64,000 bases of DNA from Roseiarcus sp963782255 (GCA_963782255.1 CAWAIS010000001.1:4464001-4528000), one strand, 5' to 3'. Shown: positions 17,601-27,123, numbered from the stretch's first letter. A program made the numbers and translations. The notes: a model not told the origin generated them from the sequence alone.

Positions 17601-20080
17601 GGGCTGTCGGCGATGACGAGCCCCCGATGCGGCTCCCCGAGGATAGCGACTTCCAGCGACGTCCCCGGCGCGGAAAACTCCGGCCTCACCATCGCGAGCG
17701 CCAGCGACTTGGCCGTCCGCCAGCCGTAGCCGCCGGAGGTCGTGCGGCCGACCATCTCGCCGCCCTTCGTCACCGGCTCCGAGCCGCGCGCGTCGGCATC
17801 GGTCACGCCGCAAACCTCGAGCGTGACGAGCTTGTTCTCGAACCCTTTGCCACGCCAGGTGACGAGCGCGTCGCGGCCGAGGAACTTGCCCTTGTCGAAA
17901 TCAACGAACCGGTCGAGGTCCGATTCGAGCGCCGCGTACTCGATCGACAATTCGCGGCCGACAAGCTTGTACGACTTTTCGAGCCTGAGCGAATCCATGG
18001 CGCGGATTCCGAACGGCTTGATCCCGAACGAGGCGCCCGCCTCCATGACGGCGTCGAAGATGTAGTTCTGCGTCTCGATCGGATGATGCAGTTCGTAGCC
18101 GAGCTCGCCGACGAAGTTGACCCTGAGCGCGAGCAGGCCGGCCGCGCGCACCGAAAGATGACGCGCGTTGAGCCATGGGAACGCCTTGTCGGAAACGTCG
18201 ATATCGGCGACCTTCGCCAGCACGTCGCGCGAGCGCGGCCCCGCCAGCACGAGAACGCCGCGCTGCGTCGTCACCTTGTCGAGGCGGACGGTTCCGTCGG
18301 CGGGCAGAAGTTTCTCCAACGCGTCGAAGTCGTGCGTCTCCAAGGCGCCTGCCGACACCAAGTAAAACCGCTGCGGACCAAGTCGCGTCAAGGTGAATTC
18401 CGCCCGCACGCCCCCGCGCCTCGTCAAGAGATAGGTCAGCGTGACGCGGCCCGGCCCCTTCGGGATGCGGTTCGTGAGAATCGAATCGAGCCATCCCTCC
18501 GCGCCCGGGCCCGAAACCTCGAATTTGGCGAAGGCTGACATGTCCATGAGACCGACGTTCTCGTGCACGTTGCGGCATTCCGCGCCAACGAGATCGAAGT
18601 AATTGGAGCGACGGAAGCTCCATTTCTCGCGCACCCGCTCGCCGGGCGCCGCCGGGGGGTGGTTCTCGTTCAGGAGCACGTCGGGCTGGGCCAGCTCAGC
18701 TTCCTCGAGGCCGTAGCCTCTGGGCGCGAACCAGTTCGGACGCTCCCAGCCATAGACCGAGCCGAACACAGCGCCGAGATCCTTCATGCGCGCATAGCAC
18801 GGCGTCTGGCGGAGTGGCCTCGCGGCGACGCGCTCCTCGTCCGGGTAATGAATGGTGAAGACTTTGGCGTAAGCTTCCTCGTTCTTCTCGATGAGGTAGC
18901 CTGTCTGCGCATAAGGCCCGAACCGGCGTGGATCGACGCCTAGCATGTCGATCGTTGGCTCGCCTTCGACGATCCACTCGGCGAGCTGCCACCCTGCCCC
19001 GCCCGCCGCCGTGACGCCGAACGAGTGGCCCTCGTTGAGCCAGAAGTTCCTCAACCCCGGCGCGGGGCCGACGATCGGCGAGCCGTCCGGGGTATAGGCG
19101 ATGGCGCCATTGTAGACCTTCCTGACGCCGACCTCGCCGAAGGCTGGCACACGCGCGATCGCCGTCTCGATATGCGGCGCGAGCCGATCGAGGTCCTCCG
19201 GGAAGAGCTCGTATTCGCTGTCCGCCAAAGGCCCGTCGACATAGCAGGCAGGCGCGCCAACCTCGTAAGGGCCGAGCAGCAGCCCGCCCGCCTCCTCGCG
19301 CATGTACCAGGATGAGTTCGACTCGCGTAAGACCCCCATTTCCGGCAGGCCCTTCGCCTTGCGCTTCAGAATCTCGGGATGCGCCTCGGTGACGATGTAC
19401 TGGTGCTGCACCGGAACGACCGGAATGCTGATCCCGACCATGCGGCCGGTCTTGCGGGCGAAATTGCCAGACGCCGAGACAACGTGCTCGCAGACAATGT
19501 CGCCCTTGTCGGTGATGACCTTCCATTCGCCGTTTCGCTGCCGCTCGATCGCCGTCACGGTCGTCATGCGGTTGATCTCGCCGCCCCGCTCGCGCGCGGC
19601 GCGCGCCAGCGCCTGGGTGAGGTCGGCGGGCTGGATGTAGCCATCCCCAGGGTGCTGAATCGCGCCGATGATCCCCTCGACATCACAGAGCGGCCAGATC
19701 GCCCTGACCTCGTCCGGCGTCAGGAATTTGACCTCGATCCCGCCGATCGTCGCAGCGACGCCGGCGTAATACTTGTACTCGTCGAGGCGGTCGCGGGTGC
19801 GCGCGAGACGGATGTTCGAAACCTGACGGAAGCCGACGTCGAGGCCGGTCTCCTTGTCGAGGGTCTGGTAGAGCGCGACGGAATATTTGTGGATCTGCCC
19901 GACCGAGTAGCTGAGATTGAACAGCGGCAGGAGGCCCGCTGCGTGCCACGTCGAGCCGGAGGTGAGCTCCTTGCGCTCGACCAGCACGCTGTCGGTCCAG
20001 CCTTTCTTGCAGAGATGGTAGAGCGTCGAGACGCCGACGACGCCCCCGCCGATCACGACTGCTCGTGCATGCGTTCTCAT
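17567..20080 (-). CDS. FAD-dependent dimethylglycine/sarcosine dehydrogenase-like protein with glycine-cleavage T domain
   Basis: An 837-residue protein if started at 20080 (MRTHARAVVIGGGVVGVST). Domains in order are a DAO-type FAD-binding domain with GGGVVG near residue 12, the SGSTWHAAG motif near residue 45 whose histidine carries covalent FAD in related enzymes, the FAO_M middle domain, and folate-binding GCV_T plus C-terminal barrel from about residue 420. The family demethylates dimethylglycine or sarcosine and passes the methyl group to tetrahydrofolate. Neighbouring choline genes fit this role. Dimethylglycine, sarcosine or another N-methyl amine cannot be separated by sequence. Confidence 0.88.
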   Translation of the reverse strand: MRTHARAVVIGGGVVGVSTLYHLCKKGWTDSVLVERKELTSGSTWHAAGLLPLFNLSYSVGQIHKYSVALYQTLDKETGLDVGFRQVSNIRLARTRDRLDEYKYYAGVAATIGGIEVKFLTPDEVRAIWPLCDVEGIIGAIQHPGDGYIQPADLTQALARAARERGGEINRMTTVTAIERQRNGEWKVITDKGDIVCEHVVSASGNFARKTGRMVGISIPVVPVQHQYIVTEAHPEILKRKAKGLPEMGVLRESNSSWYMREEAGGLLLGPYEVGAPACYVDGPLADSEYELFPEDLDRLAPHIETAIARVPAFGEVGVRKVYNGAIAYTPDGSPIVGPAPGLRNFWLNEGHSFGVTAAGGAGWQLAEWIVEGEPTIDMLGVDPRRFGPYAQTGYLIEKNEEAYAKVFTIHYPDEERVAARPLRQTPCYARMKDLGAVFGSVYGWERPNWFAPRGYGLEEAELAQPDVLLNENHPPAAPGERVREKWSFRRSNYFDLVGAECRNVHENVGLMDMSAFAKFEVSGPGAEGWLDSILTNRIPKGPGRVTLTYLLTRRGGVRAEFTLTRLGPQRFYLVSAGALETHDFDALEKLLPADGTVRLDKVTTQRGVLVLAGPRSRDVLAKVADIDVSDKAFPWLNARHLSVRAAGLLALRVNFVGELGYELHHPIETQNYIFDAVMEAGASFGIKPFGIRAMDSLRLEKSYKLVGRELSIEYAALESDLDRFVDFDKGKFLGRDALVTWRGKGFENKLVTLEVCGVTDADARGSEPVTKGGEMVGRTTSGGYGWRTAKSLALAMVRPEFSAPGTSLEVAILGEPHRGLVIADSPYDPANAALRA

Positions 20081-20130
20081 CGAAAGCCTCAATCTTCTAT
20101 TCCTTCGCCCGCCCGAGCGGGAGAAGGAAG

Positions 20131-21678
20131 TCAATATGTCGCGTCCGGCATCGACGCCTTGCGCTTGTCGATGAAGTCGCGGATCGCCTCGTCTTTGGCG
20201 GGATCGATGGGCGGCGCCTCGTAGTCCGCCAGCATTGCCTTCCACAAGGCGTTGGCGCGCGTCGCCGCGTCCTTCGAGCCTTCCTCCTGCCACTGCTCGA
20301 CCGAATTGTTGTCGGCGATGTTGGAGCGATAGAAAGCCGTCTCGAAATTCGCCTGCGTGTGGGCGCAGCCAAGGAAGTGCCCACCCGGCTCGACCTGATG
20401 GAACGCCTCCATCCCCTGCCCGTTGTCGCTGAGGTCGACGCCCTTCGCAAGCACGTGCATTGCGCCGAGCTGGTCGAAATCGAGCACGAATTTCTCATAA
20501 GAGGCTGCGAGCCCACCCTCGAGCCAGCCCGCGGCGTGCAGCACGAAATTGGCTCCCGCCAGCACCGTCGGCACGAGCGTCTGGGCGCTCTCATACGCCG
20601 CTTGCGCATCGGGGATCTTCGAGGCGCAGAGCGAGCCGCCAGTGCGGAACGGCATCTTCATCCGCCGCGCGAGCTGTGCCGCGCCGAAGATCGCGAGCGA
20701 CGCCTCGGGCGTGCCGAAGGTCGGCGCGCCGGATTGCATGGAAAGCGTCGACACAAAGGTCCCAAACACGACTGGCGCCCCCGGACGGGTCAGCTGGCAG
20801 AACGCCGTCCCCGCCATCACCTCGGCAAGCACCTGCGTCAGCGTGCCGGCGACCGTGACCGGGCTCATCGCGCCGGAAAGAATGAAGGGCGTGATGATGC
20901 ACGCCTGATTGTTGCGCGCGTAGACCTCGGCCGCGCCGAGCATGGTCGAGTCCCAGACGAGCGGGGAGTTCGCGTTGATGAGGCTCGTTAGGACCGTGTT
21001 TTCCTGAACGAAGTCCTTGCCGAACAGGAGCTCGCAGATCGTGACGCTGTCTTGCGCGCGCTCGGGCTTCGTCACCGAGCCCATGAACGGCTTGTCTGAG
21101 TATTTGACGTGCGAGTACACCATCTCAAAATGCCGCTTGTTGACGGACAGATCGACCGGCTCGCACAAAGTGCCGCCGGAATGGTGGATGTTCGGGCTCG
21201 AGTAGGCGAGTTTGACGAAATTCTGGAAGTCTTCGAGCGTGCCGTAGCGTCGGCCTTTGTCGAGATCGTGGACGAACGGCGAGCCGTAATTGGGCGCGAA
21301 CACCATCGCGTTCCCGCCGATGACAACGTTGCGCTCCGGATTGCGCGCGTGCTGCACGTATTGCGACGGCGCTGTTGCGCAAAGCCGGCGCGCCAGTCCG
21401 CGCGGAAAACGCACTCTCTCGCCCTTGATGTCGCATCCAGCGCCGCGAAAGAGCTCAAGCGCGCGCGGGAAATCACGAAACTCGATGCCAATGTCCTCGA
21501 GAAGCGCATCAGCGTTGTGCTCGATGATTTCGAGCCCCTCCTCGCTCAGGATTTCGGTCAGCGGGATCTTGCGCGTGATGTAAGGGACGGACGCGGCCGA
21601 GCGCTGCGCGCGGGCCGATCGGCGCGCTTCGCGCCCGCGACGCGGCTCCCGAGCGGGGGCAAATGCAGGTTCGGACAT
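20131..21678 (-). CDS. Trimethylamine methyltransferase MttB superfamily protein (non-pyrrolysine)
   Basis: A 515-residue protein of the MttB superfamily, readable throughout without an in-frame amber codon, so it belongs to the non-pyrrolysine branch. Known members of that branch demethylate glycine betaine, proline betaine or carnitine onto a corrinoid protein. Visible blocks include GIEFRDFPRALELF near residue 65, the GGTLCEPVDLSVNKRHFEM segment, and GGHFLGCAHTQANFET near 430. The first 30 residues are Arg/Ala-rich and variable. It lies 50 bases upstream of the dimethylglycine dehydrogenase-like gene on the same strand. No corrinoid-protein or reductive-activase gene is in the window, so its methyl acceptor is unknown. 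Confidence 0.87.
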   Translation of the reverse strand: MSEPAFAPAREPRRGREARRSARAQRSAASVPYITRKIPLTEILSEEGLEIIEHNADALLEDIGIEFRDFPRALELFRGAGCDIKGERVRFPRGLARRLCATAPSQYVQHARNPERNVVIGGNAMVFAPNYGSPFVHDLDKGRRYGTLEDFQNFVKLAYSSPNIHHSGGTLCEPVDLSVNKRHFEMVYSHVKYSDKPFMGSVTKPERAQDSVTICELLFGKDFVQENTVLTSLINANSPLVWDSTMLGAAEVYARNNQACIITPFILSGAMSPVTVAGTLTQVLAEVMAGTAFCQLTRPGAPVVFGTFVSTLSMQSGAPTFGTPEASLAIFGAAQLARRMKMPFRTGGSLCASKIPDAQAAYESAQTLVPTVLAGANFVLHAAGWLEGGLAASYEKFVLDFDQLGAMHVLAKGVDLSDNGQGMEAFHQVEPGGHFLGCAHTQANFETAFYRSNIADNNSVEQWQEEGSKDAATRANALWKAMLADYEAPPIDPAKDEAIRDFIDKRKASMPDATY

Positions 21679-21813
21679 CGGCGGTCCTCGGGGCTCGCTT
21701 TTGTTGTTGACGCCGCGACTCTGCGACGGCGGCGCGGCGATTTAAACCAGAAAATTGAGGCCCAACGCGCCAGCATTGTCATGCCCCTTGCATGTGAGCC
21801 TGCGGGCGCCGTC

Positions 21814-23475
21814 CTACCGCTGCCTCGTCTCCCAGTCCTTCGCGACATAGTAAGGCGCGTTCGATGCGGGGAGCGGCTCCCGTCCGCGGATCATGTCCGC
21901 CGCCTTCTCCGCCAGCATGATCGTAGGCGCGTTGAGGTTGCCGTTGGTGATCGAGGGCATAATCGAGGAATCGACGACGCGCAGCGCCTCGACGCCGATG
22001 ACGCGCGTCTCCGGATCGACGACGGCGAGGGGATCGCCGGGCGATCCGATCTTGCAGGCGCCGCACGGATGGTAGGCGCTCTCCACATGTTCGCGCACGA
22101 AAGCGTCGATCGCCTCGTCGCTGACGCAATCCGCGCCCGGCGAAATCTCGCGGCTGCGATAGGGATCGAACGCTGTTTGCGCGAAAATCTCGCGTGTGAG
22201 GCGCACGCAGGCGCGCATCTCGGCCCAGTCGTCGGGATGGCTCATGTAATTGAACCGGATCCGCGGCGGCTCGGCGGGATCGGGCGACTTGAGCCGCACT
22301 GAGCCTCGGCTCTTCGAGCGCATCGGGCCGACATGCGCCTGGAAACCGTGCTCTTTCGCAAGCGACGACCCGTCATAGGCGACCGCCATCGGCAGGAAAT
22401 GGAACTGGATGTCGGGATAGCGCACGCCCGCGCGCGAGCGGATGAAGCCCCCGGCCTCGAAATGGTTCGACGCGCCCAGGCCGCGCCCCTTGAGCATCCA
22501 CTGCACGCCAACCAGCCCGCGCGCGAAGAGACCGGTGTGAGCATAGAGCGTGATCGGCTTTTTCGATGCGACCTGGAAATAGAATTCGAGGTGATCCTGC
22601 AGGTTCTCGCCGACGCCCGGCCGGTCCGCGACCACGTCGATCCCAAATGCGCGCAACTCGGCCGCCGGGCCGACGCCCGAGATCTTCAGGAGCTGCGGCG
22701 AATTGATCGCGCCGCCAGCGAGGATGACCTCGCGCCGCGCCTTCGCCAGATGGTCGCGCCCACTGCGGCGGTAATGGACGCCGACCGCGCGGCGGCCAGT
22801 GAAGGCGATCCGGGTCGCAAGCGCATGCGTGATCACGGCGAGGTTCGGACGCTTCATCGCCGGGCGAAGATACGCGTTCGCGGTCGACCAGCGCACGCCG
22901 TCCTTCACCGTCATGTCGAGGAAGCCGAAGCCCTCCTGCTGCTCGCCGTTGAGGTCCGCGCTGACGGGATAGCCCGCCTGCCGGCCGGCCTCGATGAACG
23001 CGTCATAGAGAGGGCTGCGCTTGAGGCCGCGCGAGGTGGCAAGCGGCCCGTCGCGTCCCCGGTAAGCGTCGCCGCCAACGCGAAAGCTCTCCGCGCGGCG
23101 GAAATAGGGGAGGACGTCCGCGTAACCCCAACCCTTCGCGCCCTCTTCCTCCCAGCGCTCGAAATCGAGGGCGTGTCCACGCACGTAGACGAGGCCGTTG
23201 ATCGAGGACGAGCCGCCGAGAACCTTGCCGCGCGGGCAATGCAGGCGACGGCCGCCGAGATGCGGCTCCGGCTCTGTCCAATACCCCCAGTTGTATGTTT
23301 TCGAGTTCATCGGCAGCGACAGTGCAGCCGGCATCTGGATGATGAGCGCGCGGTCGGAACCGCCGTACTCCAACACGAGGACCGTGCTGCGGCCGTCTTC
23401 GGTCAACCGGTCCGCCAGCACGCAGCCAGCGGACCCCGCGCCGACGATGACGTAATCATAAGCCTCTTCGCCCAC
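21814..23475 (-). CDS. betA: GMC-family choline dehydrogenase-like oxidoreductase
   Basis: A 553-residue FAD enzyme of the glucose-methanol-choline family. The FAD loop VGAGSAGCVLADRL is at residues 12-25. GMC signature 1 (GKVLGGSSSINGLVYVRG) is near residue 85, and signature 2 (GAINSPQLLKISGVG) near 255. The catalytic pair lies in SAYHPCGACKIG (His) and NGNLNAPTIM (Asn). Its position beside choXWV and the dimethylglycine dehydrogenase-like gene supports choline to betaine aldehyde/glycine betaine oxidation, but other GMC alcohols remain possible. No betB or betI is nearby. Confidence 0.8.
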   Translation of the reverse strand: MGEEAYDYVIVGAGSAGCVLADRLTEDGRSTVLVLEYGGSDRALIIQMPAALSLPMNSKTYNWGYWTEPEPHLGGRRLHCPRGKVLGGSSSINGLVYVRGHALDFERWEEEGAKGWGYADVLPYFRRAESFRVGGDAYRGRDGPLATSRGLKRSPLYDAFIEAGRQAGYPVSADLNGEQQEGFGFLDMTVKDGVRWSTANAYLRPAMKRPNLAVITHALATRIAFTGRRAVGVHYRRSGRDHLAKARREVILAGGAINSPQLLKISGVGPAAELRAFGIDVVADRPGVGENLQDHLEFYFQVASKKPITLYAHTGLFARGLVGVQWMLKGRGLGASNHFEAGGFIRSRAGVRYPDIQFHFLPMAVAYDGSSLAKEHGFQAHVGPMRSKSRGSVRLKSPDPAEPPRIRFNYMSHPDDWAEMRACVRLTREIFAQTAFDPYRSREISPGADCVSDEAIDAFVREHVESAYHPCGACKIGSPGDPLAVVDPETRVIGVEALRVVDSSIMPSITNGNLNAPTIMLAEKAADMIRGREPLPASNAPYYVAKDWETRQR

Positions 23476-23575
23476 CGCCGCTCCCGCGCCCTCAGCTTTT
23501 CGACGACGCGACGATCTGCGCCGCCATTATCGCCGCGGCAAGCGGGAAGTTCAGCGAGGCCGACCGAAATTTGCG

Positions 23576-24136
23576 TCAGATCGGCTCCGGCCCGCGCGAG
23601 ATCGCGGCGACGCCAGTGCGCGAGACCTCGACGAGGCCGAGCGGGCGCATGAGCGAGACGAAATCGTCGATCTTCTGCGGCGCGCCGGTCAGTTCGAAGA
23701 TGAAGCTCTCGACCGTCGCATCGATCACCTTGGCGCGGAACGCCTCGGCGAGGTTCATCGCCTCGACCCGGTTCTCGCCCTTGCCGCGCACCTTGATCAT
23801 CGCGAGCTCGCGCTCGACCGCGCGCGCGGTGAGCGTCAGGTCCTTGACCGAATGGATCGGCACCAGGCGTTCGAGCTGATGGCGGATCTGCTCGATGATC
23901 TCTGGCGTCCCCGACGTGACGATTGTGATGCGCGAGAGATGCGTCTCATGTGCGACTTCAGCGACGGTCAGGCTTTCAATGTTGTAGCCACGACCCGAGA
24001 AGAGGCCGACGACGCGAGCGAGAACGCCAGGTTCATTGTCGACCAGCACCGACAACGTATGCCTTTCGACGTGAGATTTTATCGTCGCCGAGGAATAGGG
24101 CGAGGGCGGAGCGGTCGGGGTTTTGATCATGTTCAT
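23576..24136 (-). CDS. ilvN: Acetolactate synthase small (regulatory) subunit IlvN/IlvH
   Basis: A 186-residue protein. The N-terminal ACT domain (HTLSVLVDNEPGVLARVVGLFSGRGYNIESL) covers about residues 25-100 and binds valine for feedback inhibition. The C-terminal ALS_ss domain continues to the end. Length fits IlvH/IlvN. It is on the same strand as ilvB but separated from it by a dehydratase gene. Confidence 0.95.
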   Translation of the reverse strand: MNMIKTPTAPPSPYSSATIKSHVERHTLSVLVDNEPGVLARVVGLFSGRGYNIESLTVAEVAHETHLSRITIVTSGTPEIIEQIRHQLERLVPIHSVKDLTLTARAVERELAMIKVRGKGENRVEAMNLAEAFRAKVIDATVESFIFELTGAPQKIDDFVSLMRPLGLVEVSRTGVAAISRGPEPI

Positions 24137-24181
24137 GGGCGTCTTTCATCGAAAGTGGGCGCTTTCGTGCGCTTACGGATT

Positions 24182-25156
24182 TCAGGCTGCTGCGGCGCTT
24201 GGCGCCGTCGCAACCCAGCGTTGGAAGAGATCGAAGTCGATATTGCCGCCCGACAGCACGAGGCCGACCTTGCGTCCTTTGAGGCGCGACCGCTCCTTGA
24301 TCGCCGCGGCGAGCGCGGCTGCGCCCGCGCCCTCGGCGAGATTGTGCGTGTCCGTCCAATAGGCGAGAATCGCTGCCGCGATCTCTTCGTCGCGCGCCAG
24401 CGCTACGCGTTCCACGCCTTTCATGATGACCGCGAGCGCCTCCTCGTCGGGAACGCGCGTCGCAATGCCGTCGGCGAAAGTATCCGCGCTGTTGGTCGAC
24501 ACGGCATGTCCCGCCGCGAAGGAGAGCGCATAGGCTGGCGCTTCCGTTGACTGGACTCCGACGATCTCGGTCCTGAGGCCCAGCGCGTCGCGCGCCGCGA
24601 TGCAGCCGCAGACGCCTGAGCCCTGGCCGATAGGGACGTAGAGAACGTCGAGGTCGGGATGCTCGCTCAGGAGTTCCAGCGCATAGGTCGAGACGCCGAG
24701 CGCGAGATCGCGATGGAACGAGGGGACCATGTGCAGCGACCGCGCCTCCGCAAAGCGCACCGCCTCCTCGCGCGCCGCCTGAAAGTCAGACCCATGCTCC
24801 ACGAGCTCCGCGCCGAGCGCGCGCATGGCAGCGTTCTTCTCTTTCGAATTGCCGAGCGGCACGACAATTGTAACCTTAAGGCCAAACCGGCGTCCGGCGA
24901 AGGCGAGGCTTGCCCCATGATTGCCGCGCGTCGCCGAGATCAGGCCCTTCGCCTGCCGCTCGCGGCGGACGAGCGCGTCGACATAGGTCAGTCCGCCGCG
25001 CACCTTGAAGGCGCCCGTCGGCTGATGGTTCTCGTGTTTGACGACGACCTCGGCGCCGAGCCGCTCCGCGAGCAGCGGCCATGAGAACGCGGGCGTCGGA
25101 CGCAGGGCCTTGAGCACCGTCGCGTGCGCCTGACGCGCCTCGTCGAGACTGAACAT
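24182..25156 (-). CDS. PLP-dependent threonine/serine dehydratase-like protein (short, no ACT domain)
   Basis: A 324-residue fold-type II PLP enzyme if started at 25156 (MFSLDEARQAHATVL). The PLP lysine lies in PTGAFKVRGG (about residue 51). The phosphate-binding glycine loop (PIGQGSGVCGC) is near 175 and the SGGN motif near the C-terminus. There is no C-terminal ACT domain, so isoleucine would not inhibit it as it does biosynthetic IlvA. It starts 22 bases after ilvB and is followed 45 bases later by ilvN. Threonine to 2-oxobutyrate would directly feed the acetolactate synthase encoded on both sides. A catabolic or hydroxyectoine-type dehydratase is an alternative. Confidence 0.82.
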   Translation of the reverse strand: MFSLDEARQAHATVLKALRPTPAFSWPLLAERLGAEVVVKHENHQPTGAFKVRGGLTYVDALVRRERQAKGLISATRGNHGASLAFAGRRFGLKVTIVVPLGNSKEKNAAMRALGAELVEHGSDFQAAREEAVRFAEARSLHMVPSFHRDLALGVSTYALELLSEHPDLDVLYVPIGQGSGVCGCIAARDALGLRTEIVGVQSTEAPAYALSFAAGHAVSTNSADTFADGIATRVPDEEALAVIMKGVERVALARDEEIAAAILAYWTDTHNLAEGAGAAALAAAIKERSRLKGRKVGLVLSGGNIDFDLFQRWVATAPSAAAA

Positions 25157-25178
25157 GGATTTGCTCCGGCGCTTCGCC

Positions 25179-26951
25179 TCAAACCAGCATCTTGCCCTTC
25201 TCGTCGATGACGTTGCCAATTTCGATGCCCGCGTCGTCCTCGAGTTCGGCCAGGATCATCTCGTTGTGCGCCTTGCCCGAGGGGATCATCGGGAAGCAGT
25301 TTTCCTTCTGGTCCACGAGGCAGTCGAAGATGACGGGCTTCGGCGTGTCGATCATTTCCTTGATCGCGGCATCGAGATGCGCTGGGTCGGCGCAGCGAAT
25401 CCCGTGCCCCCCATACGCCTCGGCGAGCTTGACGAAGTCGGGCAGCGAATCTGTGTAGCTCTCCGAATAGCGGCCGCCGTGCAGGAGTTCCTGCCACTGG
25501 CGCACCATGCCCATGTACTGGTTGTTGAGGATGAAGATCTTGACCGGCAGACGATACTGGATCGCGGTCGACATCTCCTGCATGTTCATGAGAATTGAGG
25601 CTTCGCCGGCGATGTCGATCACGAGCGACTTCGGATGCGCGAGCTGCGTCCCGATCGCCGCCGGCAGACCATAGCCCATCGTGCCGAGACCGCCCGAAGT
25701 CATCCAGCGGTTCGGCTCCTCGAAGCCGAAATGCTGCGCGGCCCACATCTGATGCTGCCCGACCTCGGTCGTGATGTAGACGTCGCGGCCCTTCGTGAGC
25801 TCGTAGAGCCGCTTGATCGCGTGCTGCGGCTTGATGATCTTGTCGGAGTTGCGGAAGCCGAATGAGTTTCGGGCGCGCCAGGCGTCGATCATGGCCCACC
25901 ACTTGGCGAGCGCGGCCGGATCGGCCTGATGCGCGCCGGACCGCCACAGCCGCACCAAGTCCTCGAGCACGTGCGCGCAGTCGCCAATGATGGGGAGATC
26001 GACCTTGACGTTCTTGTTGATCGACGACGGGTCGATGTCGATGTGGATCTTCCTCGACTTCGGCGCAAAGGCGTCGAGGCGGCCGGTGATGCGGTCGTCG
26101 AAGCGCGCCCCGACGCAGATCATCAGATCGCAGTCATGCATGGCGTTGTTCGCCTCGAACGATCCGTGCATGCCGAGCATCCCGACCCATTGCTTGTCGG
26201 ACGCCGGATAGGCGCCGAGGCCCATCAGGGTCGAGGTGATCGGGAAGCCGGTCGCCCGCACGAGCTCGCGCAGCAACGTCGACGCATGCGGACCGGAATT
26301 GATGACGCCGCCGCCTGAATAGAAAACCGGCCGCTTCGCCGCGGCCATCATCTCGATCGCGTGTCGGATGCGCTCGAGATCGCCCTTGAGCTGCGGCTGG
26401 TAGGTCTTGTGCTGGATGTTGCGCTGGAACGCGTAAGCGCCGCTCGCGAACTGCACGTCCTTCGGGATGTCGACCACGACCGGGCCGGGGCGCCCATGCG
26501 AGGCGATGTAGAAGGCCTCATGCAGAATGCGCGGCAGATCCTCGACGCGGCGGACCAGATAATTGTGCTTGGTGCAGTTGCGGGTGATGCCGGTCGTGTC
26601 GCATTCCTGGAAGGCGTCCGAACCGATGAGGTGCGTCGGCACCTGGCCGGTGATGCAAACCACCGGGATCGAATCCATGAGGGCGTCGGTGAGGCCGGTG
26701 ATGGCGTTGGTGGCGCCCGGACCCGAGGTGACGAGGAGGACGCCCACCTTCCCGGTCGAACGCGCATAGCCTTCGGCGGCGTGCGCCGCCCCCTGCTCAT
26801 GCCGCACGAGGATGTGGCGCACCGTGTCCTGATGGAAGATCGCGTCGTAGATCGGCAGCACCGCGCCGCCGGGATAGCCGAAGAGGACCTCGACGCCCTG
26901 ATCCTTCAGCGCCTCGACGACCATCTCCGCGCCGGTCATGTGCTTGGCCAT
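25179..26951 (-). CDS. ilvB: Acetolactate synthase large subunit IlvB
   Basis: A 590-residue thiamine-diphosphate enzyme forming acetolactate or acetohydroxybutyrate. I start it at 26951 (MAKHMTGAEMVVEALKDQGV); the open frame upstream is the leader region. The N-terminal TPP motif (GYPGGAVLPIYD) with the catalytic Glu in RHEQGAAHAAEGYARSTG (about residue 61), the middle domain and the C-terminal GDASILM-type motif (here GEASILMNMQE) are all present. Expression is probably controlled by the attenuator at 26992-27152. Confidence 0.97.
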   Translation of the reverse strand: MAKHMTGAEMVVEALKDQGVEVLFGYPGGAVLPIYDAIFHQDTVRHILVRHEQGAAHAAEGYARSTGKVGVLLVTSGPGATNAITGLTDALMDSIPVVCITGQVPTHLIGSDAFQECDTTGITRNCTKHNYLVRRVEDLPRILHEAFYIASHGRPGPVVVDIPKDVQFASGAYAFQRNIQHKTYQPQLKGDLERIRHAIEMMAAAKRPVFYSGGGVINSGPHASTLLRELVRATGFPITSTLMGLGAYPASDKQWVGMLGMHGSFEANNAMHDCDLMICVGARFDDRITGRLDAFAPKSRKIHIDIDPSSINKNVKVDLPIIGDCAHVLEDLVRLWRSGAHQADPAALAKWWAMIDAWRARNSFGFRNSDKIIKPQHAIKRLYELTKGRDVYITTEVGQHQMWAAQHFGFEEPNRWMTSGGLGTMGYGLPAAIGTQLAHPKSLVIDIAGEASILMNMQEMSTAIQYRLPVKIFILNNQYMGMVRQWQELLHGGRYSESYTDSLPDFVKLAEAYGGHGIRCADPAHLDAAIKEMIDTPKPVIFDCLVDQKENCFPMIPSGKAHNEMILAELEDDAGIEIGNVIDEKGKMLV

Positions 26952-26991
26952 AATCGCAACTCTCCGCTCGTCATCTGGAACTCGAGGCAAC

Positions 26992-27014
26992 AAAAAAGGC
27001 CCTCGAAGGGGCCT
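26992..27014 (-). terminator. Intrinsic terminator/attenuator in the ilvB leader
   Basis: On the minus strand the transcript reads AGGCCC, a 6-base loop, GGGCCU, then a run of six U overlapping the stem end. It lies between the leader peptide stop (27046) and the ilvB start (26951), where an attenuator terminator is expected. Confidence 0.75.
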
Positions 27015-27045
27015 CGGGTCATGCGCTAGCGAACGGCGACAGGTT

Positions 27046-27093
27046 CTATGCCTGCCCGCTCTCCAGCGCCGAACGTACAATAAGGATCGCCAC
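27046..27093 (-). CDS. ilvB leader peptide (MAILIVRSALESGQA)
   Basis: A 15-residue open frame starting with GTG at 27093 and ending with TAG at 27046. Residues 3-6 are Ile-Leu-Ile-Val, the branched-chain amino acids made by the downstream operon. It lies 30 bases downstream of a good promoter and 31 bases ahead of the terminator hairpin. That is the layout of ribosome-mediated attenuation known for ilv operons. The ribosome site is weak (AAGGCGGCAGG). Confidence 0.78.
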   Translation of the reverse strand: MAILIVRSALESGQA

Positions 27094-27123
27094 TGCCTGC
27101 CGCCTTGTTCCGATAATTGTCGC

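Noticed and set aside
20081..20293. A 71-codon upstream extension of the dimethylglycine dehydrogenase-like gene
   Set aside because: It overlaps the end of the MttB-family gene and lacks homology; MRTHARAVVIGGG at 20080 starts exactly at the FAD-binding fold.
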